Below are positions 22,812 to 29,971 of a DNA stretch of 30,080 nucleotides, piece by piece (positions within the stretch are counted from its first letter, which is position 1; each line of letters starts with the position of its first letter). The DNA comes from a bacterium (GTDB lineage: Bacteria > Patescibacteriota > Minisyncoccia > UBA6257 > Colwellbacteraceae). The notes beneath the pieces were generated by a model that was not told where the DNA came from, did no database searches, and was given only the letters and a program-made list of their open reading frames with translations. The position numbers were made by a program, and so were the translations under genes. The stretch lies in assembly GCA_021811305.1 (NCBI GenBank), contig JAJZPD010000002.1, forward strand, positions 1 to 30,080, in the 5' to 3' direction.

Positions 22812-22965
22812 AGGCGCGAAGATAAGAGCGAAAAACTAAAAGCGCAAAATTAAAAATAACGAAAATTCTAAACCCTAATCCGCCAGCTGGCGGATTTGTG
22901 CTTCGGATTTAACTAGCTGCTAGCCGTTGTTTTTCGCTTTTAGCTTTTAGTTTTGCGCTATTTTG
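22812..22965. repeat. Dispersed intergenic palindromic repeat, copy D
   Basis: Left arm GCGAAAAACTAAAAGCGCAAAA and right arm TTTTTCGCTTTTAGCTTTTAG are inverse complements. Inside is the core CCGCCAGCTGGCGG (22881-22894), a variant of the core in copies A and E, and a second short palindrome CTAGCTGCTAG. Confidence 0.72.
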
Positions 22966-23006
22966 TTGTATCCTAAAAAACAGTTAAACAAATAAAAAAA
23001 CTGCTT

Positions 23007-24359
23007 ATGAAGATAAAGTTTTTAGGAGGAGCGGAGTCGGTTACCGGCTCAAACTATCTTATCACCTCAGGGGAAACCCAGATGCTGGTGGATTGCGGAC
23101 TTTTTCAAGGGACCCACTATTCCGAGAGGAATAACTTTGAGAAATTCAATTTCGACGTCCAGAAAATAAAAGCGGTCTTCGTCACCCACGCCCACATCGA
23201 CCACACCGGCCGGCTGCCGAAACTTTATAAAGACGGGTACCGCGGCCCGATCTATTCGACCGCGCCGACCAGGGATTTTGCCAAGGAGTTGCTCTTTGAT
23301 TCCGAAGACATCCTGTTCCGCGAGGCGAAACGGGAGGAGGTTCCTCCGCTTTACACCAAGGAGGATGTGGACGGGGCGATGTCTCTGTGGAAGACGATAA
23401 ACTACGGAGAAACTGTCTCCGTCGACGGCATAAAAATCGCCGCGCATGATGCGGGGCACATTCTCGGTTCCTGCTCCTACGAGGTATTTGCCGATGGGAA
23501 AAGGGTAATGTTTTCCGGAGACCTGGGAAACGTTAATCCGCCGCTTATCAAGGAAGGAGAGCTTGTCGCTCCCGATGCGGAATACGCCTTGATTGAATCG
23601 GCCTACGGCGACCGCATCCATGAGGAGCTGGGAAAGAGTCGCGAGGTGTTGGAGGACACAATCGAAGAGACCGTCCGCGATGGAGGCGTGTTGATGATAC
23701 CGGCTTTCGCGATGGAGCGCGCCCAAGAGCTTCTTCTAACCATCGATGAGTTGGTGCGGAATAAGCGCATTCCGCCGACGCCGGTTTTTATGGACAGCCC
23801 TCTGGCGATCAAGCTCACCGCCGTCTACAAGTGGTACGAGGACTGGTTCAATCCGGACGTGGAGAAGCTGGTGAAGAAGGGTGACCCCTTGTTCAACTTT
23901 CCGGGACTAAAGGTAACTTTGACCTCCGAAGAGTCGCGCGCCATCGCCGACGTTCCTGCGCCGAAGATAATCATTGCCGGATCGGGTATGTCGCACGGAG
24001 GCCGCATCGTTCGGCACGAGCAGCTTTACCTTTCCGACCCGAAAAACACCATTCTTTTCGTCGGCTACCAGGCCGAGGGGTCTTTGGGGCGGAAGATACT
24101 CGAGGGGGTGCAGACGGTGCGTATTATGGACCAAGAGGTCGCGGTGCGCTGCCGCCGAGTGGAGATCGGCGGATATTCCGCGCACGCCGACCAGCTACGC
24201 CTGCTTAAATGGCTTAAGCCGGCCGTTGGATCATTAAAGAAAGTTTTCGTCGTCCAGGGAGACGAGGATTCCAGCAAGACTTTGGCCGCGAAGATCAAGG
24301 ACGAACTGGCAATCGAGGCGGTGGTTCCGGCTCCGGGTGAAGAGGTTGAATTGGTTTAA
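23007..24359 (+). CDS. Beta-CASP metallo-beta-lactamase RNase (YSH1/CPSF73-like)
   Basis: 450 residues with a metallo-beta-lactamase fold plus beta-CASP domain, a family that cuts RNA with two zinc ions. Motif 2 is HAHIDHTG (residues 61-68). Later metal ligands lie in HDAGHILGSC and FSGDLGN. The beta-CASP part includes FAMERAQELLL, PVFMDSPLA and GSGMSHGGR. The C-terminal His is in GGYSAHADQLRLLKWL. There is no C-terminal KH or RNase J extension. It is a bacterial member of COG1236, probably for mRNA or rRNA processing. The gene follows repeat copy D, and the SLOG gene follows 14 bp later. Confidence 0.9.
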   Translation: MKIKFLGGAESVTGSNYLITSGETQMLVDCGLFQGTHYSERNNFEKFNFDVQKIKAVFVTHAHIDHTGRLPKLYKDGYRGPIYSTAPTRDFAKELLFDSEDILFREAKREEVPPLYTKEDVDGAMSLWKTINYGETVSVDGIKIAAHDAGHILGSCSYEVFADGKRVMFSGDLGNVNPPLIKEGELVAPDAEYALIESAYGDRIHEELGKSREVLEDTIEETVRDGGVLMIPAFAMERAQELLLTIDELVRNKRIPPTPVFMDSPLAIKLTAVYKWYEDWFNPDVEKLVKKGDPLFNFPGLKVTLTSEESRAIADVPAPKIIIAGSGMSHGGRIVRHEQLYLSDPKNTILFVGYQAEGSLGRKILEGVQTVRIMDQEVAVRCRRVEIGGYSAHADQLRLLKWLKPAVGSLKKVFVVQGDEDSSKTLAAKIKDELAIEAVVPAPGEEVELV

Positions 24360-24373
24360 TAAAATTTAAAAAT

Positions 24374-24976
24374 ATGTCAGCAGAGATAGAAAAGAAGCAT
24401 TTTCCCAAGATAAAAATCTGTATTTCCGGAGCGGCGGACACGAGCCACTGCGGCGACAGCGCTTTTGGCAAAGCCGAGGAACTAGGACGGCAGATCGCCG
24501 AACGCGGAGCGGTTCTGGTCGACGGCGCGACCACCGGCTTTCCTTTTTGGGCGGCCAAAGGGGCGAAGCTGGCCGGCGGCATCGTGGTCGGTATTTCGCC
24601 GGCTTCGAGCGAGAAGGAGCACATCGAGGTCTACCAGCTGCCGATAGCCTATCATGATCTCATTATTTACACCGGCGCCGGGTATTCCGGCCGCAACCTG
24701 CTTTTGACGAGGACGGCCGACGCGGTAATAGAAGGATGCGGGCGCATGGGGACCATCAACGAGTTCACCATAGCTTTCGAGGACAAGAAGCCTATCGGAA
24801 TTTTGGAGGGCGAATGGGAGACGGACGAGGTGTTAAAGACTCTGGTAGAAAAATCGCATCGCGCCGACGAGATGAAGGGCAAGCTGGTTTACGAAGCCGA
24901 CCCGAAGACGATGATCGATAAGCTCCTGGTGGTCATCGAAAAATACAAGGCGGACAGTGAACAGAGAGTGCTGTAA
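24374..24976 (+). CDS. SLOG/LOG-family nucleotide-binding protein (TIGR00725-like)
   Basis: 200 residues with a Rossmann-like SLOG fold: ICISGAADTSHCGDSAF at the N-terminus, VLVDGATTGFPFWAAKGAKL, then GRMGTINEFTIAFEDKKPIG, which takes the place of the GGxGTxxE motif of LOG cytokinin-activating phosphoribohydrolases. The motif Gly/Thr/Glu are kept (GRMGTINE). Likely role: binding or hydrolysis of a nucleotide-like ligand; the ligand is unknown. It lies 14 bp after the beta-CASP gene. A TAAAAT -10 sits 8 nt before the ATG, so it may also have its own leaderless promoter. Confidence 0.82.
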   Translation: MSAEIEKKHFPKIKICISGAADTSHCGDSAFGKAEELGRQIAERGAVLVDGATTGFPFWAAKGAKLAGGIVVGISPASSEKEHIEVYQLPIAYHDLIIYTGAGYSGRNLLLTRTADAVIEGCGRMGTINEFTIAFEDKKPIGILEGEWETDEVLKTLVEKSHRADEMKGKLVYEADPKTMIDKLLVVIEKYKADSEQRVL

Positions 24977-25155
24977 AGCGTAAAATTAAAAGTGCAAAAA
25001 TAAGCGCAAAATTAAAAGCTAAAAGCGAAAAATAACGATAGGTCGTTAGTCGTCAATTCTTTTGCGTTTTGCGCTTTAAGCTTTGCGCTTTCACCTTTGT
25101 TTCGGATTTCGATATTAGTCCGCCGGCCGGCGGATTAGGGTTTCCGTTATTTTGC
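24976..25155. repeat. Dispersed intergenic palindromic repeat, copy E
   Basis: Two joined modules. 25002-25090 is the 89-bp arm-centre-arm module whose reverse complement matches 26641-26729 at 83 of 89 positions. 25096-25155 is the 60-bp module identical to 8386-8445, with the core CCGCCGGCCGGCGG. No gene lies in 24977-25212. Confidence 0.85.
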
Positions 25156-25183
25156 ACTTCTTTGCCTTGCGTTAATATCTTGT

Positions 25184-25189
25184 CATAAT
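25184..25189 (+). promoter_or_regulatory. -10 box for the amino acid permease gene
   Basis: CATAAT (5 of 6 consensus), 23 nt before the ATG at 25213. A weak -35 TTTGCC lies 17 bp upstream. Confidence 0.45.
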
Positions 25190-25212
25190 TAACAACGAAA
25201 GCTGATTAGCTT

Positions 25213-26331
25213 ATGTTCAGAAAATTGCTTTTAGGGGTCGGTCTTTTATCCGGGACTATTATCGGCGCCGGGGTTTTCGCTCTGCCGTATGTTTTTTCCC
25301 GATCCGGGTGGCTGGTCGGATCGGCTTATCTTCTGATCTTCGCGGCCATCGTCGCCTTGGCGCACTTGATGTACGCCGAGGTAGTCGAGTCCACTCCCGG
25401 CGAGCACCGCCTGGTCGGGTTTTCCAAGATGTATCTTGGAAAATTCTTCGAGTGGGTAGCGACCATTATCAGCCCGATCGGACTGATGTTGATGCTTACC
25501 GTTTATCTCATCCTCGGCGAGAGGTTTTTTATGCTTATACTTCCCGGCACTCTGAAGCCGGCTGCGCTTCTTCTAGCTTGGCTTATCGGAACTTTTTTGA
25601 TTTTCTGGCAGACCAAACGTTTGGCGCTCGCCGAAGCGCTGGGTACGTTGAGCATCGCCGCGATAATATTCGTTATCTTCGGCTACGGCGCCAAGGGGGT
25701 GGGCAACCTTGTAATCCTGCCGGCCGCCGATCTGAAATACGTTTTCCTCCCGTACGGCGTAATCCTGTTTTCCTACTGGGGGCGGACGGCGATTCCTCCT
25801 TTGGTAAAATTCTTTAAAGAAGGCAAGGCGCTGAGGCTGGCGCGGCCGGCGGTTATCATCGGGACCGTTCTCCCCACGATTTTATACGTGTTTTTCATAG
25901 CCGGAGTCATTGGCTTGGTGGCAAACAATGTGACGGAGGATTCAGTCGTCGGCCTGGCTTCCACGCTGCCGATTGAGGCGGTGTGGCTGGTGGGGGTTTT
26001 GGGATTGCTAGCGGTGCTGACCTCCTACGCCGTCGTCGGGAAGAATATTTATCAGACGATAGTTTTCGACGCTCGGCAGAAACCCTTCTTGGGAGGTTTG
26101 GCGGTCGCACTGATACCTATGCTTCTTTACACCGCAGGCTTTAATAATTTCATCGCCCTTATCGGCGTCGTCGGCGGGATATTCGTTTCCATAGAGGGAG
26201 TGTTGATCGTCTTGCTTTGGCGAAGGGTCAGGCGGGAGAAGAAAAGGTTGGGTTGGGCGGCTATCGCCTCCTCTTGGCTGCTTTTGGCGGTGTTCTGCGG
26301 CGGCATTTTGTACGAGCTGATCTATCACTAG
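25213..26331 (+). CDS. Amino acid permease (APC superfamily, aromatic/HAAAP-like)
   Basis: 372 residues with about 10-11 membrane helices. The N-terminus LLLGVGLLSGTIIGAGVFALPYVFSRSG is the signature of the Trp/Tyr permease-type HAAAP group: the unwound first helix GTIIGAGVFALP binds the substrate. FSYWGRTAIPPLVKFFK later matches the conserved region of these proton symporters. It is slightly shorter than TnaB/TyrP (about 400-415). For an auxotrophic, host-dependent cell an amino acid importer fits. Substrate cannot be told from sequence alone. It is flanked by inverted copies E and F of the intergenic repeat. Confidence 0.85.
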   Translation: MFRKLLLGVGLLSGTIIGAGVFALPYVFSRSGWLVGSAYLLIFAAIVALAHLMYAEVVESTPGEHRLVGFSKMYLGKFFEWVATIISPIGLMLMLTVYLILGERFFMLILPGTLKPAALLLAWLIGTFLIFWQTKRLALAEALGTLSIAAIIFVIFGYGAKGVGNLVILPAADLKYVFLPYGVILFSYWGRTAIPPLVKFFKEGKALRLARPAVIIGTVLPTILYVFFIAGVIGLVANNVTEDSVVGLASTLPIEAVWLVGVLGLLAVLTSYAVVGKNIYQTIVFDARQKPFLGGLAVALIPMLLYTAGFNNFIALIGVVGGIFVSIEGVLIVLLWRRVRREKKRLGWAAIASSWLLLAVFCGGILYELIYH

Positions 26332-26377
26332 AAGCCATTGCGCCCCAGGGCGGCTTGTGGGAGAATAAGCGCGAAAA

Positions 26378-26454
26378 GTCCTCGTAGTTCAATTGGATAG
26401 AACATCGGCCTCCGAAGCCGGAGATTGTGAGTTCGAGTCTCACCGAGGGCACCA
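26378..26454 (+). tRNA. tRNA-Arg (CCG anticodon)
   Basis: Acceptor GTCCTCG/CGAGGGC (one G-T), D stem GTTC/GAAC, anticodon stem TCGGC/GCCGG with loop CTCCGAA (anticodon CCG, reading CGG), T arm GTGAG-TTCGAGT-CTCAC, discriminator A and an encoded CCA. All arms pair well. It lies 47 bp after the permease stop and is followed at once by a terminator. Confidence 0.96.
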
Positions 26455-26497
26455 AGACAACAAAAACACGCCCTTGTGGCGTTTTTGTTGTCTTTAT
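26455..26497 (+). terminator. Terminator after tRNA-Arg
   Basis: GACAACAAAAAC (26456-26467) pairs perfectly with GTTTTTGTTGTC (26481-26492), with an inner CGCC/GGCG, followed by TTTATAT. Confidence 0.85.
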
Positions 26498-26506
26498 ATC
26501 TGCGAT

Positions 26507-26637
26507 AGACTCGAACCAGGAAGGGGTCGGGAAACCGGGAGGTTTCCCGTGGCGGAATACACAAACCGAGGGGTTTGTGGGAGTCCGCCTCCGCTTATTA
26601 GCGGAGGTGAGACGACTTCGAGTCTCACCGAGGGCAC
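26507..26637 (+). ncRNA. Structured element with three short hairpins and a tRNA 3'-end copy
   Basis: AGACTCGAA (26507-26515) is complementary to TTCGAGTCT (26617-26625). Between them are three hairpins: GGGAAACC/GGTTTCCC (8 bp, GGGA loop), CACAAACC/GGTTTGTG (8 bp, GAGG loop) and CCTCCGC/GCGGAGG (7 bp). The end, 26617-26637, repeats 21 bp of the tRNA-Arg 3' end (26432-26452). It may be a structured RNA, a decayed tRNA-like gene, or an integration footprint. No promoter is evident; read-through from the tRNA is blocked by its terminator. Confidence 0.4.
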
Positions 26638-26640
26638 AAG

Positions 26641-26820
26641 AAGCGCAAAGCTTAAAGCGCAAAACGCAAAAGAATTGAAGACCGACGACCTATCGTTATT
26701 TTTCGCTTTTAGTTTTGAACTTTGCGCTTCCTAAACCCGTCCGTGTTTGGGATTTATGATTTGTGATTTGTTTCGGATTTCGATATTAGGATTTTCGTTG
26801 TTTTTCGCGCTATTGGAGGT
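26641..26820. repeat. Dispersed intergenic palindromic repeat, copy F
   Basis: 26641-26729 is the reverse complement of the 89-bp module of copy E with six differences. 26742-26790 resembles the GTGTTTGGGATTT ... TTTCGGATTTCGATATTAGG portion of copy A but lacks the palindromic CCGCC core. The whole gap 26332-26867 holds only this repeat, the tRNA, its terminator and the hairpin element. Confidence 0.8.
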
Positions 26821-26867
26821 TTTGAAATAAGCGGTTTTTCCGTTAGAGTTAAGAGCATACAGCAGAT

Positions 26868-28535
26868 ATGAGCTTGTTTGTCGGAATAGCCGCCGCCGTG
26901 ATCCTCGCCGCCTTGTGCGCGTTTTTAGTGAGCTTTTTGAAGCAGCCGACCATTACCGGGTTTATAATCGCCGGACTGATTATCGGCTACTTCGGTTATG
27001 CTGAGGCTTTTAACTTAAATCTGCTTAATCAGCTTTCCGGTATCGGCATCGCCCTTCTTCTTTTTATCGTCGGGCTGGAGATGGACTTCCGCTCCCTGGC
27101 TAAGGCCGGCTGGCGGACGCTTCTTATCGGCTTCGGCCAGATGGCCTTAACCTTTTTGGCCGGGATGTTAGTCGCGGGCTGGCTCGGTTTTCACGGCCAG
27201 GCTGCGGCCTACATCGCGCTCGCCGCGACTTTTTCCTCGACTATCGTTGTTGTAAAAATCTATTCCGAAAAAAAAGAGTTAAACAGTCTCCACGGACGCA
27301 TCTCTTTAAGCGTGCTTTTATTGCAGGACTTGGTGGCAATCATCGCTTTAATGGTCGCCGCCGATTTGCGCAACGGCGGGGGGGTGAGCTGGCCGATGGC
27401 CTTCACTTTATTGCGCGGACTGATATTCGTGGCTGCGGTGATGCTTTCTTCGAAGCTGATGCCGGCTGTCTTGGATTTTTTAGGTAAGTCGCGCGAGCTG
27501 ATATATCTTTTCGGCCTGGCCTGGGGACTGGGCGTGGCAATGTTGGCCAGTTTGCCATGGATCGGATTATCCATCGAGGTTGGCGGTTTCTTGGCGGGGT
27601 TGGCGCTCGCCGGCTCTTCCGAACATCTGCAGATCCGCGCAGAACTGCGTCCCTTAAGAGACTTTTTTATCATACTTTTCTTCGTCGGATTGGGAGCGGA
27701 TGTCTTTTCCTACCACGGTCTTGCTTATATCTGGCCGGCTTTGGCGATAACTCTTCTGGTTCTGGTGCTCAAGCCGGTTATTGTTTTCTTGATTTCCAGC
27801 GCGGCGGGATATCGCGCCAAGACTTCTTTTTACAGCAGCCTATCCTTGGGCCAGGTGTCAGAATTCGGCTTGGTTATCGCCGCCCTGGCGATGACCTGGG
27901 GAGAAATCAGCGGGGGAGTGTTGTCGTTAATAACCATCGCGGCCATCATCTCTATCTTCATCTCCTCTTACTTTATAACCTTCGACACCACTATCTACTC
28001 CTTGTTTAGGAATATTCTGGAGAAGTTCGAGAGGAAAGGCGAAAACGGCGAAGAGGAACAAAAAGAGTTTTCGGGACACGTTGTGCTCGTCGGCGCACAC
28101 CGGATGGGACGCAGCATCCTGCGCGCTTTGGAGAAGCGCAAGGAAGAGGTGGTAGTCGTCGATCTGGATCCGGAGGTGATTAAAGAGCTGAAGGCCGAGG
28201 GCGTAAAAGCGATTTACGGCGACGTCTCTGACAGCGACGTTCGCGAAGCGGCGGAAATCGATAAGGCCTCTTTGGTTATTTCGACCATTCCCGACCAGAG
28301 GGACAGCATGTTGCTGGTGAATCTAGTCAGACGCTTTAATCCGTCGGCCAAGGTGGTCGTCTCCTCGGAAAACGAGGCTGAGGCGAAGAAGCTCTACGCC
28401 GCGGGCGCCGATTACGTCATACTGCCACGGCTTTTAGGCGGAGCGGAGATTGCCCGCGCTGTTTCCGAAGATGCGGCATTAAGCGGATTGTTGGCTAGAA
28501 AGGAGGCGGATTTGAAGGTTATGGATAATATCTAA
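26868..28535 (+). CDS. Kef-type CPA2 monovalent cation/proton antiporter with TrkA-N domain
   Basis: 555 residues. Residues 1-385 form a CPA2 transporter with about 12 membrane helices, including IGIALLLFIVGLEMD and the SLGQVSEFGLVIAALA stretch. Residues 400-530 form a TrkA-N/RCK nucleotide-binding domain (GHVVLVGAHRMGRSIL, then DLDPEVI, IYGDVSD). Likely exchanges K+ or Na+ for H+, gated by NAD(H) at the RCK domain. There is no TrkA-C domain. Single-gene unit; no strong promoter found in front of it. Confidence 0.9.
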   Translation: MSLFVGIAAAVILAALCAFLVSFLKQPTITGFIIAGLIIGYFGYAEAFNLNLLNQLSGIGIALLLFIVGLEMDFRSLAKAGWRTLLIGFGQMALTFLAGMLVAGWLGFHGQAAAYIALAATFSSTIVVVKIYSEKKELNSLHGRISLSVLLLQDLVAIIALMVAADLRNGGGVSWPMAFTLLRGLIFVAAVMLSSKLMPAVLDFLGKSRELIYLFGLAWGLGVAMLASLPWIGLSIEVGGFLAGLALAGSSEHLQIRAELRPLRDFFIILFFVGLGADVFSYHGLAYIWPALAITLLVLVLKPVIVFLISSAAGYRAKTSFYSSLSLGQVSEFGLVIAALAMTWGEISGGVLSLITIAAIISIFISSYFITFDTTIYSLFRNILEKFERKGENGEEEQKEFSGHVVLVGAHRMGRSILRALEKRKEEVVVVDLDPEVIKELKAEGVKAIYGDVSDSDVREAAEIDKASLVISTIPDQRDSMLLVNLVRRFNPSAKVVVSSENEAEAKKLYAAGADYVILPRLLGGAEIARAVSEDAALSGLLARKEADLKVMDNI

Positions 28536-28554
28536 TTTGCTTATGTAAGTTTAT

Positions 28555-28582
28555 TGACTTATCTGATAGATAATTAATAATT
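28555..28582 (+). promoter_or_regulatory. Promoter of the graspetide operon
   Basis: -35 TTGACT (28555-28560, 5 of 6) and -10 AATAAT (28577-28582, 5 of 6), with a 16-bp spacer, followed by a leader of about 45 nt with AAAGGAGG. Confidence 0.6.
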
Positions 28583-28633
28583 AAAGCGGTTACAAATTAA
28601 GCCTGATCTTTTGCGCTAAAGGAGGAGTCTGTC

Positions 28634-29599
28634 TTGTCTGTACTGATAATCTCTAATAGTTTAGACGTACACAGTGACGTTGTAGGGAGCGCTTTAATTA
28701 ATGCAGGAGAAGCGATTGTTCGACTTAACACCGATCACTTCTTTGAAGATAGAGCAGAGTTATCGTTTTTCTCTCCACATGGTGGAAAAATTACTTTAAA
28801 AGGAGAGAGCGTTCAATTGTCAGAGATTAGAAGCGTCTTATATAGACGCCCAGAATCTATTACGATCAACGTCGCTGACGCTGGACAAAGAAAGTTTGCA
28901 GATCGAGAGTTGAAAGAATTTCTAGAGCATCTCTATTTTGGTTTGGGAGACGCGTTTTGGGTTAGTAAACTTACCGCATTAACTCAGTCTCGTCACAAAG
29001 GATTCCAACTCAACTTAGCTAGAAGCGTTGGTTTAAAAACTCCTCGCACAATCATCACTAATTCTCCAAGAGAGGTGGAACGGTTTTTTGGCTTTTGTAA
29101 GGGTAGGGTGATCTATAAAACCTTGCGGTTTCCGACCATCGAACCTGGAAGCGGTGACGCAGTTTGGGGAGTTCCTACAACTGTAGTGACGCAAAAGGAG
29201 ATGCACAACATTAACCTTATCCGTAACAGCGGAGGAGTATTCCAAGAGTATGTGGAAAAATCCTTCGAGGTTCGGGTAACTGTTGTGGGCGACGCTGTCT
29301 TTTCCGCAAAGATTGATTCTCAAAGCGACGAAGCGTCGAAAATTGATTGGAGAGACGGGGTGGTTTTTGGTAGAGTACCGGTTACTTCATACGCTTTGCC
29401 GCGTGACATTGAAGGCAAATGTTTAGAAATCGTGCGCAAGTTTGACTTGCGTTTCGGTGCCATAGACCTGATATGTACTCCAGAGGGGGAATATGTTTTT
29501 CTTGAGATTAACCCCAACGGTCAGTGGCTTTGGGTAGAAGAGTTGACTCACCAACCTATTCTACAAACTATGGTTAGACTGCTCTCTAAGAGGGTATAA
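28634..29599 (+). CDS. Graspetide-type ATP-grasp ligase (MvdC/MvdD-like)
   Basis: 321 residues from a TTG start that is fixed by AAAGGAGG 8 nt upstream. The N-terminal pre-ATP-grasp domain carries the YRRP motif (residues 70-73) typical of graspetide ligases. Then come FQEYVEKSFEVRVTVVGD, DSQSDEASKIDWRDG and GAIDLICTPEGEYVFLEINP, with the Mg-binding EINPNGQWLW near 291-301. Such enzymes make ester or amide crosslinks between side chains of Ser/Thr/Lys and Asp/Glu in a precursor peptide. A 43-residue candidate precursor follows 34 bp later, ending in a microviridin-like core. No second ligase, protease or transporter is adjacent. Confidence 0.88.
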   Translation: MSVLIISNSLDVHSDVVGSALINAGEAIVRLNTDHFFEDRAELSFFSPHGGKITLKGESVQLSEIRSVLYRRPESITINVADAGQRKFADRELKEFLEHLYFGLGDAFWVSKLTALTQSRHKGFQLNLARSVGLKTPRTIITNSPREVERFFGFCKGRVIYKTLRFPTIEPGSGDAVWGVPTTVVTQKEMHNINLIRNSGGVFQEYVEKSFEVRVTVVGDAVFSAKIDSQSDEASKIDWRDGVVFGRVPVTSYALPRDIEGKCLEIVRKFDLRFGAIDLICTPEGEYVFLEINPNGQWLWVEELTHQPILQTMVRLLSKRV

Positions 29600-29600
29600 T
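29595..29600 (+). promoter_or_regulatory. Possible internal -10 box for the precursor gene
   Basis: A perfect TATAAT overlaps the stop codon of the ligase gene, 33 nt before the GTG start of the peptide. It could give extra precursor mRNA. There is no good -35. Confidence 0.35.
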
Positions 29601-29633
29601 CATGACAACGAGGCTTTGAAAGGGGGTGAGGTC

Positions 29634-29765
29634 GTGGATCTGGTTCCAGAAGTGTTTGCTATGCTTATAGCAACTCCGGTTTCTGAGGAGGAGACACGAG
29701 TCATCGCAGCCGGTACGGCTACGAAGACCACGTGGAAGGGCAGCGACCCTGACGACTCTGATTAA
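29634..29765 (+). CDS. Candidate graspetide (microviridin-like) precursor peptide
   Basis: 43 residues from GTG at 29634, chosen because AAAGGGGGTGAG sits just upstream. Leader-like part: VDLVPEVFAMLIATPVSEEE, then TRVIAAGTATK. C-terminal part: TTWKGSDPDDSD. The microviridin core pattern T-x-K-x-P-S-D-x-(E/D)-(E/D) is matched closely by T-W-K-G-S-D-P-D-D, with one residue fewer between Lys and Ser. Thr, Lys and Ser would be donors and the Asp residues acceptors. The leader lacks the PFFARFL helix of cyanobacterial microviridins, so a different leader binding is likely. It is co-directional with the ligase and followed by a strong terminator. Confidence 0.75.
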   Translation: MDLVPEVFAMLIATPVSEEETRVIAAGTATKTTWKGSDPDDSD

Positions 29766-29780
29766 GGCAGTACTCAGCTC

Positions 29781-29817
29781 GGCGCTGGTATGTATAATTA
29801 TACCAGCGCCTCTTTTT
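29781..29817 (+). terminator. Intrinsic terminator of the graspetide operon
   Basis: GGCGCTGGTA (29781-29790) pairs perfectly with TACCAGCGCC (29801-29810), followed by TCTTTTT. Confidence 0.93.
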
Positions 29818-29821
29818 ATCC

Positions 29822-29965
29822 GCCTGCGCGAGAATACCTCGGGCGTAAGCCCGGGGATGAGAGCGCGGCGGACCCTCCGAAGCCCGAAGAGCGAAGGAGG
29901 GTGCTTCGGCGGATTCCGCGAAGAAATGTGAGATACCGCGGGCGTAAGCCCGTGGAGCTTCATTT
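29822..29965 (+). mobile_element. IS200/IS605-like structured end element (non-autonomous)
   Basis: Two near-identical hairpins frame the element: CCTCGGGC-GTAA-GCCCGGGG (29837-29856) and CCGCGGGC-GTAA-GCCCGTGG (29936-29955). Each follows a GA(A)TA flank and carries a GNRA loop. Between them are two mutually overlapping stems, ACCCTCC/GGAGGGT and CCGAAGC/GCTTCGG, which could form a pseudoknot. The end ATACCGCGGGCGTAAGCC resembles right ends of IS200/IS605 elements and their guide-RNA scaffolds. No tnpA or tnpB is present, so it would be a MITE or relic. Confidence 0.5.
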
Positions 29966-29971
29966 TAAGTA

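Noticed and set aside
23067..23726. 219-residue open frame antisense to the beta-CASP gene
   Set aside because: It is a shadow of a well-conserved gene on the other strand; its composition (His/Arg/Gln/Val) is typical of antisense frames, and it has no start signals.
26261..26662. Proteins encoded antisense to tRNA-Arg (frame with LGETRTHNLRLRRP)
   Set aside because: This is a familiar artefact of translating the reverse strand of a tRNA; the tRNA folds perfectly.
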